18,023 bases of DNA from CAYUIS01 sp964444825. Lineage in GTDB: Bacteria; Chloroflexota; Anaerolineae; B4-G1. The stretch is taken from contig CAYUIS010000107.1 in the NCBI GenBank assembly GCA_964444825.1, positions 1 to 18,023 of the forward strand, given 5' to 3'. Position numbers and translations under genes: made by a program. Shown one piece after another: positions 1-7,697 of this stretch (position 1 is its first letter; every line of letters begins with the position of its first letter). A model generated the notes under the pieces. The model was given only the letters and a program-made list of their open reading frames with translations, was not told the DNA's origin and did no database searches.

Positions 1-1458
1 AGATGTAACGTCCAGCGCGGCGACCGTCATCGCGTCTGGGGCGTCGGCCAGGTTGGCAAGGCTGCGGGCTTCTTCCCGCCAGTCCAATCCTCCCATCTTG
101 GGCGTAAACAACTCGAAGTGAACATTTCTCGTGGCATTGACACGCACAATAGCTACTGCGTAGGCAGTTGTGGCTGGCGCCAATATGCTGATAGCCTCGG
201 CAGGGCTCTGTCCAACCCCACCACTCTGAGGGTTCGTGGAACGAGTAACCTCTGCCCACTGGCCGGTGCCGGTCAAGCCCAGTAGAACGAGGTTGTAGTC
301 TTGGTTCTTGCTGGTCCAATCATCCCACCGTAGACGGACGGAAATGAGGGAACCGGCCGGAATGCTGTAGCAATGGACATGATCACCAGGGCCTAAGCAG
401 TTCACCTGCCAGTCGTTGCCGTCGAAGGCATGAACGTTAGGGGCGCTGGTGGAAGGACTGTAACTCCCGCCCCAGTGCACTTTGCGGTCGTTGCCAGCGG
501 CAGTGACCCACAGGATGCCATTATCTCGGGCATCTTGGGCCATGTCGGCAAACTGGCCAGTGCCATCGCCTGGGGTGAGGTTGTACCAGCCGAGCGAAGT
601 CGAAAAGATGTGCACCCCCTGGGTCTTTAGCCAGTCCTTTGCATCGCGTAGATCGACGTCGGTATTGACCTTGACGAGGTAGAGCGTCGCGTCGGGGGCG
701 ATGTCGTGGATGATCTCGGCGCAGGCTGTGCCGTGCTCGGTAGTACTGTCAACTTGGTCCTCTGGTTCGTCGTCGACAAAGTTCCTCACCGTCACCGTGG
801 CGGGCAGGTCCGTGCCGAGCAATCCCGTGTAGCCTATAAAGCCTCCATCGATGATGGCTACCTTGACCCCTGCTCCGGTAAACCCGGCTGCGTGCCAGGC
901 CGGGCCGTTGATGACGGCGAGCCCCTCGGTGGTCGAGTTGCCCGCGTTCAGATTCTCCAGCAGCACCAGTTCTGCCGGCCGGCGGATGTAGAGGACGTCG
1001 TCCTGGGCAGCGACGGTCTCAAGCGCGTCCATTGGCACCCAAGCCTGGATCAGCGTGTCGCCGTCCCCGGTGCCCGTGACCTGGCCGCCCGCGTCGACAA
1101 TGGCAGCCACGGCCCCCTTCATTTTGCCTGAGGTCGTGACGACATGGACCTGCACCCGGTCGCCAGACAGCCTGAGGTTCTGGGTGTTGGCCACGTCTAC
1201 CCCGCCGCTCGCAGAGACCTTGGCCGCGCTTGCCAGGTCGGCCAGGGCCGAGTCCATCTTGGGGTTACGCGAGTCAAGCGCGCCGTCAAAATCACCGTGA
1301 AAGAGCCGGGCGCTGGCGGGAAGCTCTATGATCCCCGCGATCATGTCGTTTGGGGGCGGCGGCGCTGCCATACTGCTCGAGGCGCCGATCAAGACCATTA
1401 CGGTTATCAGCACGAGCGATACCAGTCTTGGCCCGTATTTGGAACGCTTGCTTTTCAT
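1..1458 (-). CDS. Secreted S8 (subtilisin-family) serine peptidase, 3' part missing at window edge
   Basis: The reading frame is open from an ATG at 1458 to the left edge: 486 codons with no stop, so the C-terminal part lies outside the window. AGGAG sits 7 nt before the ATG. Residues 1-31 look like a signal peptide: a KSKRSK basic start, a hydrophobic core at about 13-25 and SSMAA at the likely cleavage site. Three S8 landmarks are visible. The Asp is in AIIDGGF (D204), the His is in EHGTACAE (H242) and the oxyanion Asn is in TAAGND (N323). The Ser motif is not reached. Between N323 and the approach to the Ser motif (TVAALDV, about 478) lies a block of roughly 120 residues with a beta-sandwich look (VRLRWDDW, DYNLVLLGL, YAVAIVRV), resembling PPC-type domains inserted into some S8 enzymes. 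Residues 98-170 look like a propeptide or inhibitor-like domain. It is the last visible gene of the NfeD-flotillin-protease run, 42 nt after the larger protease. I am sure of the family. The substrate is unknown. Confidence 0.88.
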   Translation of the reverse strand, partial: MKSKRSKYGPRLVSLVLITVMVLIGASSSMAAPPPPNDMIAGIIELPASARLFHGDFDGALDSRNPKMDSALADLASAAKVSASGGVDVANTQNLRLSGDRVQVHVVTTSGKMKGAVAAIVDAGGQVTGTGDGDTLIQAWVPMDALETVAAQDDVLYIRRPAELVLLENLNAGNSTTEGLAVINGPAWHAAGFTGAGVKVAIIDGGFIGYTGLLGTDLPATVTVRNFVDDEPEDQVDSTTEHGTACAEIIHDIAPDATLYLVKVNTDVDLRDAKDWLKTQGVHIFSTSLGWYNLTPGDGTGQFADMAQDARDNGILWVTAAGNDRKVHWGGSYSPSTSAPNVHAFDGNDWQVNCLGPGDHVHCYSIPAGSLISVRLRWDDWTSKNQDYNLVLLGLTGTGQWAEVTRSTNPQSGGVGQSPAEAISILAPATTAYAVAIVRVNATRNVHFELFTPKMGGLDWREEARSLANLADAPDAMTVAALDVTS

Positions 1459-1500
1459 TTTTCCTCTCCTTGTATGGGTATCGAGGACTCGCGTACGGAT

Positions 1501-4500
1501 TCACAAGACGCAGGCCACAGAGGCCCGCAGTATCAGGGGTAGAAACACGGGAGTGGCCGTGATCGTCACGGCAAGCGAGTCGGTAGCCGTCAATCCCCCT
1601 GTGTCTTGAACCTGAATCAGCACCTCGGTGGTACCGGTCCAGCCGAGCGTAGCAGAGACGTCAACGTAACGACCCCGGTCGATGTCCACGCCAGCACTGA
1701 CGATCGGCGTGTTGACGATGGAGAAACGCAGGTCGCTATCATAGTCCTCGTCATCGTCCGCATAGGCCCACAGGTCAATGACGTCATTTCCGCCCCAAGT
1801 CTGGTCCGGCAGGCCAGAGATGGTCGGGGGATGGGCGTTTGCAGGGGCGGCGCTGCTGCCTGTGATAGGCCCTGAAGCGACGAGAGCATACGGCTGGGGG
1901 CCATACGGGACGTGATAGCCGGATACCGAGATGGTATAGACGCCGGTTATGGGACCGTCGATGTCGATGCCGACCAGGTTGTTGACGCGGTCCTGTTGGG
2001 TTGGGTCATCGTCGTCCTTGACAACAACGGCGTTGAACATATAGTCCCGGGTCGTGTCCATGGTCCATCCAGAGCCATCGTCGGTCCAACTGCGACCGTC
2101 GGGCGCGTCACGATCACTACCCCAGAGCAGGTCGTCGTCAGGCACCTCGATCGCCAGGTAGAACTCGCCGGAATCGATAGAGATGTGGTACCTGGAGAGG
2201 TCAACCACGTGCCAAACCGGGTATACGGGGGGCAGCTCGCCGCTGCGGATCGTGGTTGTGCCGCTGACCAGCACGGTGTTGGGCCGGCCCCCTGTTCCAT
2301 CATCGTCGTAGACGATCCAGGTAAAGATCTTGGGGAAAGACGATCTGGCGGACCCCAGCAGGAACGAGCCCTTGTCAATCGTGACCGGATAGGACGCCGG
2401 CTCGAACCGGACCGCCACGGTTCGCCCACTGGCGTCGCGGAGATACTCGTCATCTATCCCATCGTCGTAAGACAGATGCTGGCTAGCCCCACGCTGGCTG
2501 GCGTTGTTTGGATAGGTGGTCACGCCACCAGGACCGACGATCCTCAAGTCCAGATCGTTGACCAGGCCGCCAGCGGCGGATGGTGAGCCGGGGTAATCGC
2601 TCCAGGCCAGGGTAGCCTGGAAAGGGTGGGCTGAACTGGTGACGGTGTAAGTGTACGTGTGGGTGTAACCTGTGCTCAGGCCGGGTGCCACGTCATGGTA
2701 GAACACCTTCGTGGCAGTGGGAAAGAGGCTGTCTCTCAAGTTGATGCGCCCCCAGCCTGCCACGTTGCTCGGCCGGACGTCCGAGATCTCCCGAGTTGCG
2801 CCCACACCGTACTGACCAGGCGCAATGTTCGTCGCACCGTTGACCAAGGTGGCCTTGACCAACGCTGCCGAGGGACCAAAGCCCTCCCTATCTGTGTAAT
2901 ATTGGCGCACGATGGTGGCGGCGCCGGCAGCCAGCGGAGTGGCCATGCTCGTGCCACCGTTGAACATATAGTGGGCGTCGATTGCGCCCCAGCCAGAACC
3001 GCTGGCCGCCGACGAGCGGGTCGAGGCGACGTTGGTTCCTGGAGCTACCAGATCCGGCTTGAACCTCCCGTCCAGCGTTGGCCCTCGCCCGCTGAAAGCG
3101 GCCATACCGGATGGATCGTTCGAGACGTGATCATCCTTGATGGGAGCAGCCGGGTACTTGACCGCCCAGTTCCCCGTCGCCCAGGCAAAGTCGTAGCCCG
3201 GCTCGGGTGTCGATCCCGAGGGCCGGTCGTTCTCCGTCGCCCCGACCGTGATGCAGTTTTTGGCCGTGCCTGGCGTATCCACGGAAAACGGATCGATGAC
3301 ACCGTCAGCATCCTTGTCAATGCCCTCGTTGCCCGCGGCAAAGAGAACGACAAAACCCGGGTTGTCCCACACAAACTCGTCAACGTCCGCCGATTCGCTC
3401 GTATACATGCCGGACACCACCCCTCCCCAACTGTTGGTGTGCAAGGTAGCGCCGCTGGTGATGGCCTGGGTGAAGAGATGGTTCATGTCGAGGGGGATGC
3501 CACTCAGGTCTTTGCTGGCGTTGTGCTCGACGGCCTGGAAGACCATAGAGGCTGCCGGGGCCACACCGGCGTAGGCTGAGTGGGGGTAGAAAGGCGTGCC
3601 GGGTATCGCGCCGGAGAGACTGCCGTTGCCCAACATGGAACCAGCGACGTGAGTACCGTGGCCGTCGTTGACGTCGTCAGCCCCGTCGCCGACCCGATCA
3701 TGGATCACCCAAACTCGGGATACACCATTCCCATTCTCAAAGTCGTCGTGCAGGGAACCAGGGGCGGTGGTGCCCTGATCGAGCCCGGTATCACATACCC
3801 CGACCGTCTGACCATCACCGTAGAGACCGTGTGTATCCCACACCTCACGCACGCCCATAATGTTGATGGCTTTGTTGTTGGTTAATTGCCACTGCGGCGC
3901 TCGTTCAATCCAGTGCACGCCTGGGATGGCGGTCACGCTGGTCAGACCCGTGGGCGGAATCACTACCCTGAGTTTGCTCTTCCACTCTGTCTGGCTTTGA
4001 TCGAGGATAACACCCCCGGCATCCTCTATCTGCGTGATAATGGGCGCCAACGCTTCACCGCGGAACACGGTTACAACGATCTCCACAGGCACATCGGCCC
4101 ATAAAGCGTGGGCGTCTGTGCTTTCATATCTGGCGTTGGGGGTGGATAGATCGACGATGGGAACGGAACCGGAGGTCAGCGCTAACAAGTCGGCCGGGAG
4201 ACGGTAGGCGGGTTGGTAGATGCCTACCCAGCGTACCTGGGCCATCCTTTCGAGAGCGTCCCGAGTAGCACCGTCCATCTTGACGATGAAGGTGAAATCC
4301 GGAATATAGTCCAAGACCTCGGCTCCAGCGGCGACCAGGGTCTCGGCCGTCGAAGCGATGGGGCCCACAAACTGGACCAGGTAGTAACCGGACCCGTCAC
4401 CGGGGTAAGCCGAGAGCCGCAAGTCGCCCAACCCTGGAGCCGGTTCGGGATCGACCAGTGGATCGAAGGCGCCAATAGCTAGGCGAACGTGCAAACCGCG

Positions 4501-4734
4501 CGTCTGTTGGGTGGGTTCTCTGTTTGGAGAACCTGTCGGTGAGACTTTTTCTGCTGTCGTCTCCTGCAGCGACCGGACTTGAGTATACGATGGTTGGTCT
4601 ACCAGCGGTTCGGGAGAGACAGGCGCGTACGCGCTGCCCGATGACCCAGTTGAGAACAGGCTCAACAAGACGAGGCCGAGCGTCAGACTCAGCAATCGAC
4701 GTACTCTACGGGCCTTTACTTGCTCTTTGCGCAA
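1501..4734 (-). CDS. Secreted multidomain subtilase (S8, Kp43-like) with C-terminal FLPL motif
   Basis: A 1077-residue secreted serine protease. Its n-region is KARRVRR, the hydrophobic core spans about 14-28, and cleavage is likely near SAYA. Residues 115-183 and 217-290 look like two tandem propeptide-type domains. The catalytic domain (about 293-672) has all key residues: D315 in VCDTGLD, H359 in DGHGTHVAG, N469 in FAAGNEG and S596 in GGTSMATP. An EF-hand-like loop DKDADGVID (473-481) follows the oxyanion Asn. A Kp43-type beta-barrel begins at about 676 (NDLDLRIVGPGG). It is interrupted by about 150 extra residues (755-908) and resumes at DRVNNLVGIDI. A cadherin/Ig-like domain (about 968-1058) and a tail with VFLPLILR (1063-1070) end the protein. 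The start is TTG, with AGGA 11 nt upstream. The next in-frame TTG would remove the basic n-region, so I keep this start. It lies 29 nt after floT. The substrate is unknown. Confidence 0.93.
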   Translation of the reverse strand: MRKEQVKARRVRRLLSLTLGLVLLSLFSTGSSGSAYAPVSPEPLVDQPSYTQVRSLQETTAEKVSPTGSPNREPTQQTRGLHVRLAIGAFDPLVDPEPAPGLGDLRLSAYPGDGSGYYLVQFVGPIASTAETLVAAGAEVLDYIPDFTFIVKMDGATRDALERMAQVRWVGIYQPAYRLPADLLALTSGSVPIVDLSTPNARYESTDAHALWADVPVEIVVTVFRGEALAPIITQIEDAGGVILDQSQTEWKSKLRVVIPPTGLTSVTAIPGVHWIERAPQWQLTNNKAINIMGVREVWDTHGLYGDGQTVGVCDTGLDQGTTAPGSLHDDFENGNGVSRVWVIHDRVGDGADDVNDGHGTHVAGSMLGNGSLSGAIPGTPFYPHSAYAGVAPAASMVFQAVEHNASKDLSGIPLDMNHLFTQAITSGATLHTNSWGGVVSGMYTSESADVDEFVWDNPGFVVLFAAGNEGIDKDADGVIDPFSVDTPGTAKNCITVGATENDRPSGSTPEPGYDFAWATGNWAVKYPAAPIKDDHVSNDPSGMAAFSGRGPTLDGRFKPDLVAPGTNVASTRSSAASGSGWGAIDAHYMFNGGTSMATPLAAGAATIVRQYYTDREGFGPSAALVKATLVNGATNIAPGQYGVGATREISDVRPSNVAGWGRINLRDSLFPTATKVFYHDVAPGLSTGYTHTYTYTVTSSAHPFQATLAWSDYPGSPSAAGGLVNDLDLRIVGPGGVTTYPNNASQRGASQHLSYDDGIDDEYLRDASGRTVAVRFEPASYPVTIDKGSFLLGSARSSFPKIFTWIVYDDDGTGGRPNTVLVSGTTTIRSGELPPVYPVWHVVDLSRYHISIDSGEFYLAIEVPDDDLLWGSDRDAPDGRSWTDDGSGWTMDTTRDYMFNAVVVKDDDDPTQQDRVNNLVGIDIDGPITGVYTISVSGYHVPYGPQPYALVASGPITGSSAAPANAHPPTISGLPDQTWGGNDVIDLWAYADDDEDYDSDLRFSIVNTPIVSAGVDIDRGRYVDVSATLGWTGTTEVLIQVQDTGGLTATDSLAVTITATPVFLPLILRASVACVL

Positions 4735-4763
4735 TCCGATGTCTGTCCTTTTGTTTTCTCCTC

Positions 4764-6236
4764 TTACTCCTTTTCCTTGCTGGCCCGGGATCCCTTCACC
4801 GCTGGTAGGTCCTTGATCGCATCCACCACATTCACCCCGGTGAGGGCCTCGACCGTCGCCGGCACCTGGGCGATGATGTTGGCGATGTCACCCGTGATGC
4901 GCGAAGCCCCCGCATTATCACTGCCGCTGTTGATGATGACGATACGATCGGTATGGGAGAGCGGCTCGGCAATGGCAGCCGCCACCTGGGGCAGGCTGTC
5001 GATCAACTGCTGGATGATGGCCGCTTGGTTGTATTGCTGCCACGCCTCGGCCTTTTCCTGCATTGCCTGCGCCTGGGCGATGCCTTGGGCCCGGATCACC
5101 TCCGCCTCGGCCAGACCGCGGGCGCGGGTAGCGTACGCCTCCGCCTCGCCCGTTGCGCGGATGGCTGATGCCTGACCCTCGGCCTCGGTTACGGCGCGAT
5201 GCTTCTCGGCGTTGGCCAGTGTCTCGATGCGAAATTGCTCAGCCTCGGCGGGTCTGCGCACCGTCGCCTCCAGCTCTCGTTCTTTGCGTTGGGCCTCCTG
5301 CTCCTGGACCTGAATCTGCTTCTGCTTGTCGACGACCTCGATCTGGACTTCCTCGGCCTTGACCTTTTGATTCACAATGTTCTGCTGCAGGGTGTAGGCC
5401 AATTCTGCCTCGGCCCGTTGCCGGTTGACCTCTGCCTCGTAGGTCGCCTTTTGCACCGAGTAGTCCTTCTCTGACGAGGCGATCTTTGTTTCGGCCTGGT
5501 ATTTGGCTGTCTCTCCCTCCTGCCTGGCCTCGGCTGACCTGATGGTGGCGTCCCTGGCCGCCAGCGCCTGGCCGATGGTGGCGTCTCGCTTGACCTCGGC
5601 CGTGCGGGCCTGCCCCAGCGCGTCCAGGTAGCCCTGGTCGTCGCGGATGTCCTTGATGGTGAAGGACACGATGTCCAGGCCCATGTTGGCCATATCCAAC
5701 CCCGAGACCTCCTGCACCCGTTGTGCGAAGGCATCCCGGTCCTTGTAGATTTCCTCTACCGTCATTGTACCCAGGATAGCGCGCAGGTGACCAGCCAGCG
5801 TCTCGTGGGCGACATTCTTGATCTCGACAGAGTTCTTGGATAGGAACTGCTCAGCGGCGGTGCGGATAGAGATCTCGTCCCCCTTGATCTTGATCTGTGC
5901 TACGCCATCCACATTCACTGGCACGCCCATCTCGGTGTAGACCTCGGGCGTCTCTACGTCGATGGTCATGATCTCTAGGGATAGCACGTCCACCCGCTCG
6001 ACCACTGGCCAGATGAAGGCCCCGCCTCCTTTCACCACACGAAAGCCAACCCTCTCCTTTTTGTGCGTGACGGGATTGGTGAAGGTGGTTGAGCGGCCCG
6101 AGATCACCAAGACCTGGTTCGGACCCACCTTCTTGTAGCGCGAGGCATATATGCCAAGCAACACAAAGACCACGAGCAGGATGCCCGCCACAGCGACAAT
6201 TGCCAAGCCGAAGCTCTGAAGTTCTAGTCCAGGCAT
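4764..6236 (-). CDS. floT: Flotillin-like SPFH-domain membrane scaffold protein (FloT/YuaG type)
   Basis: A 490-residue flotillin. One N-terminal membrane helix (about 9-31) is followed by an SPFH/prohibitin domain (about 35-205). Recognisable stretches include RVVKGGGAFIWPVV, TPEVYTEMGVPV, LAGHLRAILGTMTVEEIY and DIVSFTIKDIRDDQGYL. A long charged coiled coil (about 207-400) is rich in Glu-Ala repeats. The conserved C-terminus covers YNQAAIIQQLIDSLP and IVIINSGSDNAGASRITGDI. Length and order match Bacillus FloT, which organises membrane microdomains; oligomerisation on the inner membrane is inferred from the family. The ATG is preceded by AAAGGAG at 8 nt spacing. An NfeD-like partner lies 77 nt upstream and a secreted subtilase 29 nt downstream, so the genes are probably co-transcribed. 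Nothing in the sequence looks truncated. Confidence 0.96.
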   Translation of the reverse strand: MPGLELQSFGLAIVAVAGILLVVFVLLGIYASRYKKVGPNQVLVISGRSTTFTNPVTHKKERVGFRVVKGGGAFIWPVVERVDVLSLEIMTIDVETPEVYTEMGVPVNVDGVAQIKIKGDEISIRTAAEQFLSKNSVEIKNVAHETLAGHLRAILGTMTVEEIYKDRDAFAQRVQEVSGLDMANMGLDIVSFTIKDIRDDQGYLDALGQARTAEVKRDATIGQALAARDATIRSAEARQEGETAKYQAETKIASSEKDYSVQKATYEAEVNRQRAEAELAYTLQQNIVNQKVKAEEVQIEVVDKQKQIQVQEQEAQRKERELEATVRRPAEAEQFRIETLANAEKHRAVTEAEGQASAIRATGEAEAYATRARGLAEAEVIRAQGIAQAQAMQEKAEAWQQYNQAAIIQQLIDSLPQVAAAIAEPLSHTDRIVIINSGSDNAGASRITGDIANIIAQVPATVEALTGVNVVDAIKDLPAVKGSRASKEKE

Positions 6237-6313
6237 TTTTGTACTCCTTTCTTTGTTCCTTGTCTTGGAGACACCGGATGTTGCGGAAGTACCCGGCGCC
6301 TCAATGAGTATGG

Positions 6314-6964
6314 CTACTTGTCGGACCGACCTTCCTTCGCCCGCACAGTCACGACGTTGCCCGTCTCCTCCACGATCTCTACCAACTGTCCGCGGGGGAT
6401 AGCACGCCCATCGGCTGAACGGGCCGTGCTTCGCGACCGCGCGCCTCGAACGACGACGACGACTTCACCCACGCTATCTGCAGGAATGGGAGCCGTCACG
6501 TGGGCTGTCAGACCCACCAGCTCCCCGATCCGAACCTCACTGGAGCCCTGGAGTGCCATAAACACTCGCGCGTACAGCAGGAATATCGCCCCGGCAAGCC
6601 CCAGCCCGCTCGCCACAGAGATCAGCAGCCCCAGCACAGGCGAGAGTGCGGTCAAGTTGTTGACGATCAGACCTACCCCGCCAAAAGCGGTGACGAACGT
6701 GGCGATCGTGATCGGGCTTAGGGGAGACAACCCCACTTCGGGATGGTCCACGTCGTGGCCAATGTCGTGGGCGAAAGGCAACTCCAGGTGGATGTCCGGC
6801 TCGCCCGGGTGAAGGTCAACGCCAGGGATGTCAATATCGACTCCCGGGACGTCAATGTGGGAAAGCCCACCCATCACTGCAGCAACGATGGCGTAACCTA
6901 CACCCAGTGCAAATAGAAAAAAGTAGATGCAGTTGAGTGTGCTCAACCCCACTAACTCGCCCAT
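6314..6964 (-). CDS. NfeD-like membrane protein with C-terminal OB-fold domain (flotillin partner)
   Basis: A 216-residue protein with one N-terminal helix (about 11-32), a 50-residue loop, two further helices (about 83-102 and 107-132) and a soluble C-terminal domain (about 145-210). The C-terminal domain has the pattern of the NfeD OB fold (GELVGLTAHVTAPI, GEVVVVVRGARSRSTARS, LVEIVEETGNVVTVRA). It lacks the ClpP-class protease domain of long NfeD proteins and so resembles the short YuaF/YqiJ form encoded beside flotillins. The loop between helices 1 and 2 is unusually rich in Asp and His, with a repeated D-[VI]-P-G-V-D unit. The ATG follows a strong AAGGAGGAG. It is the first gene after a good promoter and is followed by floT. 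The inferred role is to assist flotillin assembly or membrane-microdomain stability. Confidence 0.9.
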   Translation of the reverse strand: MGELVGLSTLNCIYFFLFALGVGYAIVAAVMGGLSHIDVPGVDIDIPGVDLHPGEPDIHLELPFAHDIGHDVDHPEVGLSPLSPITIATFVTAFGGVGLIVNNLTALSPVLGLLISVASGLGLAGAIFLLYARVFMALQGSSEVRIGELVGLTAHVTAPIPADSVGEVVVVVRGARSRSTARSADGRAIPRGQLVEIVEETGNVVTVRAKEGRSDK

Positions 6965-6993
6965 AGAGCTCCTCCTTCCCCGCGCTGGATACG

Positions 6994-7022
6994 ATTGTAC
7001 ACCGACCCTGTGCCGAAGGCAA
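6994..7022 (-). promoter_or_regulatory. Sigma-70-type promoter for the nfeD-floT-protease run
   Basis: Read on the minus strand, -35 is TTGCCT (7017-7022), followed by a 17-nt spacer and -10 TACAAT (6994-6999). TG at 7000-7001 sits directly before the -10, one base closer than the classical TGn. The predicted transcript would start near 6987, leaving a leader of about 22 nt that contains the strong Shine-Dalgarno of the NfeD-like gene. An 8-bp tandem repeat lies just upstream. Predicted from sequence only. Confidence 0.6.
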
Positions 7023-7029
7023 ATGCCTG

Positions 7030-7045
7030 CGCGGCTACGCGGCTA
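7030..7045. repeat. Perfect 8-bp tandem repeat upstream of the nfeD promoter
   Basis: CGCGGCTA occurs twice head to tail (7030-7037 and 7038-7045), 8 bp beyond the -35 element and next to an AT-rich stretch (ATTAAACAATA). The position would suit an activator site, but it may be chance. Confidence 0.4.
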
Positions 7046-7112
7046 TTAAACAATACGTGATTTGTATCGGTCGCGTTTCACGCGTCTCTGGGCCTCCACG
7101 TCTCAGCGTCGT

Positions 7113-7697
7113 TCAGGGCCGGAAGAGCACCAATCCGACGCCCAGGCGCTCCAACGCTTCCTCTGCATAGTAGGTGACGGCAGCACTGGGATCGTCCAGG
7201 GCAGCGCACAAGGCAGGGACCGCCTCCTCTGGCTGGATGATACACAAGGCACGAGCCGCCCCGGCGCGGACGGAAGTCACTTTGGTCTCCAGGGCGGCGA
7301 TGAGGGCTGGGACCGCGGGCGATCCGATACGGGCCAGGCTGTCGGCAGCGACGCGAGAGACCAGGGGACTGGCATCAGCCAGACACGTGACCAGAGGCGG
7401 AACGGCTTCCTCAAAACTGGCCCCAGGCTCTCCCAATCCATGGGCGGCACAGGCCCGCACATAAGCGTCGGGGTCGCCCAGAGCGGCGATCAACTGCCCC
7501 CGGGCGCTCTCGGTACCAACCGCGGCCAGGGCACGGGCTGCCCACCAGCGACGTTCAGGATCGGCGTCACTCAACAGCTCGTGTAGCGAGGCAGCCACCG
7601 CATCGCCCTTCCGAGCCAGCGCCAGCGCGGCCTGTTCCGTCCGTGTGTCCTCCCCAGCAGCGATGCTGTCCAGGAACTCGGTGAGCGGGTCAGACAT
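7113..7697 (-). CDS. HEAT-repeat protein (PBS-lyase-type HEAT repeats)
   Basis: A 194-residue, probably cytoplasmic protein with no signal peptide or membrane helix. From about residue 20 to 185 it consists of about five helical repeats of around 31 residues with the HEAT signature D-x-x-x-x-V-R-x-x-A-A-x-A-L. Examples are DPERRWWAARALAAVG, DPDAYVRACAAHGLGE, ASPLVSRVAADSLARIG, VTSVRAGAARALCIIQ and DDPSAAVTYYAEEALERLG. Such proteins act as binding scaffolds; the partner cannot be told from the sequence. The ATG lies inside the end of the DUF123-like gene (8-nt overlap ATGTCTGA) and has GGGAG at 7 nt, so translational coupling is likely. No U-tract terminator is visible after its stop. Confidence 0.85.
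   Translation of the reverse strand: MSDPLTEFLDSIAAGEDTRTEQAALALARKGDAVAASLHELLSDADPERRWWAARALAAVGTESARGQLIAALGDPDAYVRACAAHGLGEPGASFEEAVPPLVTCLADASPLVSRVAADSLARIGSPAVPALIAALETKVTSVRAGAARALCIIQPEEAVPALCAALDDPSAAVTYYAEEALERLGVGLVLFRP

Noticed and set aside
1912..2586. Plus-strand open frame of 224 codons
   Set aside because: Antisense to the C-terminal domains of the subtilase, with no start context and no recognisable motif.
2659..3579. Plus-strand open frame of 306 codons
   Set aside because: It lies wholly inside the large subtilase gene, opposite its catalytic domain with all active-site residues. The product has no recognisable domain and the composition of an antisense shadow in GC-rich DNA.
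5764..5770. GTACAAT inside floT as an internal promoter
   Set aside because: No -35-like TTG occurs at the proper distance upstream, and the site lies within conserved SPFH coding sequence.
7081..7112. Terminator after the HEAT-repeat gene
   Set aside because: Only a 4-bp CGCG stem with a TGAAA loop is visible nearby, without a T-run. Too weak to call.
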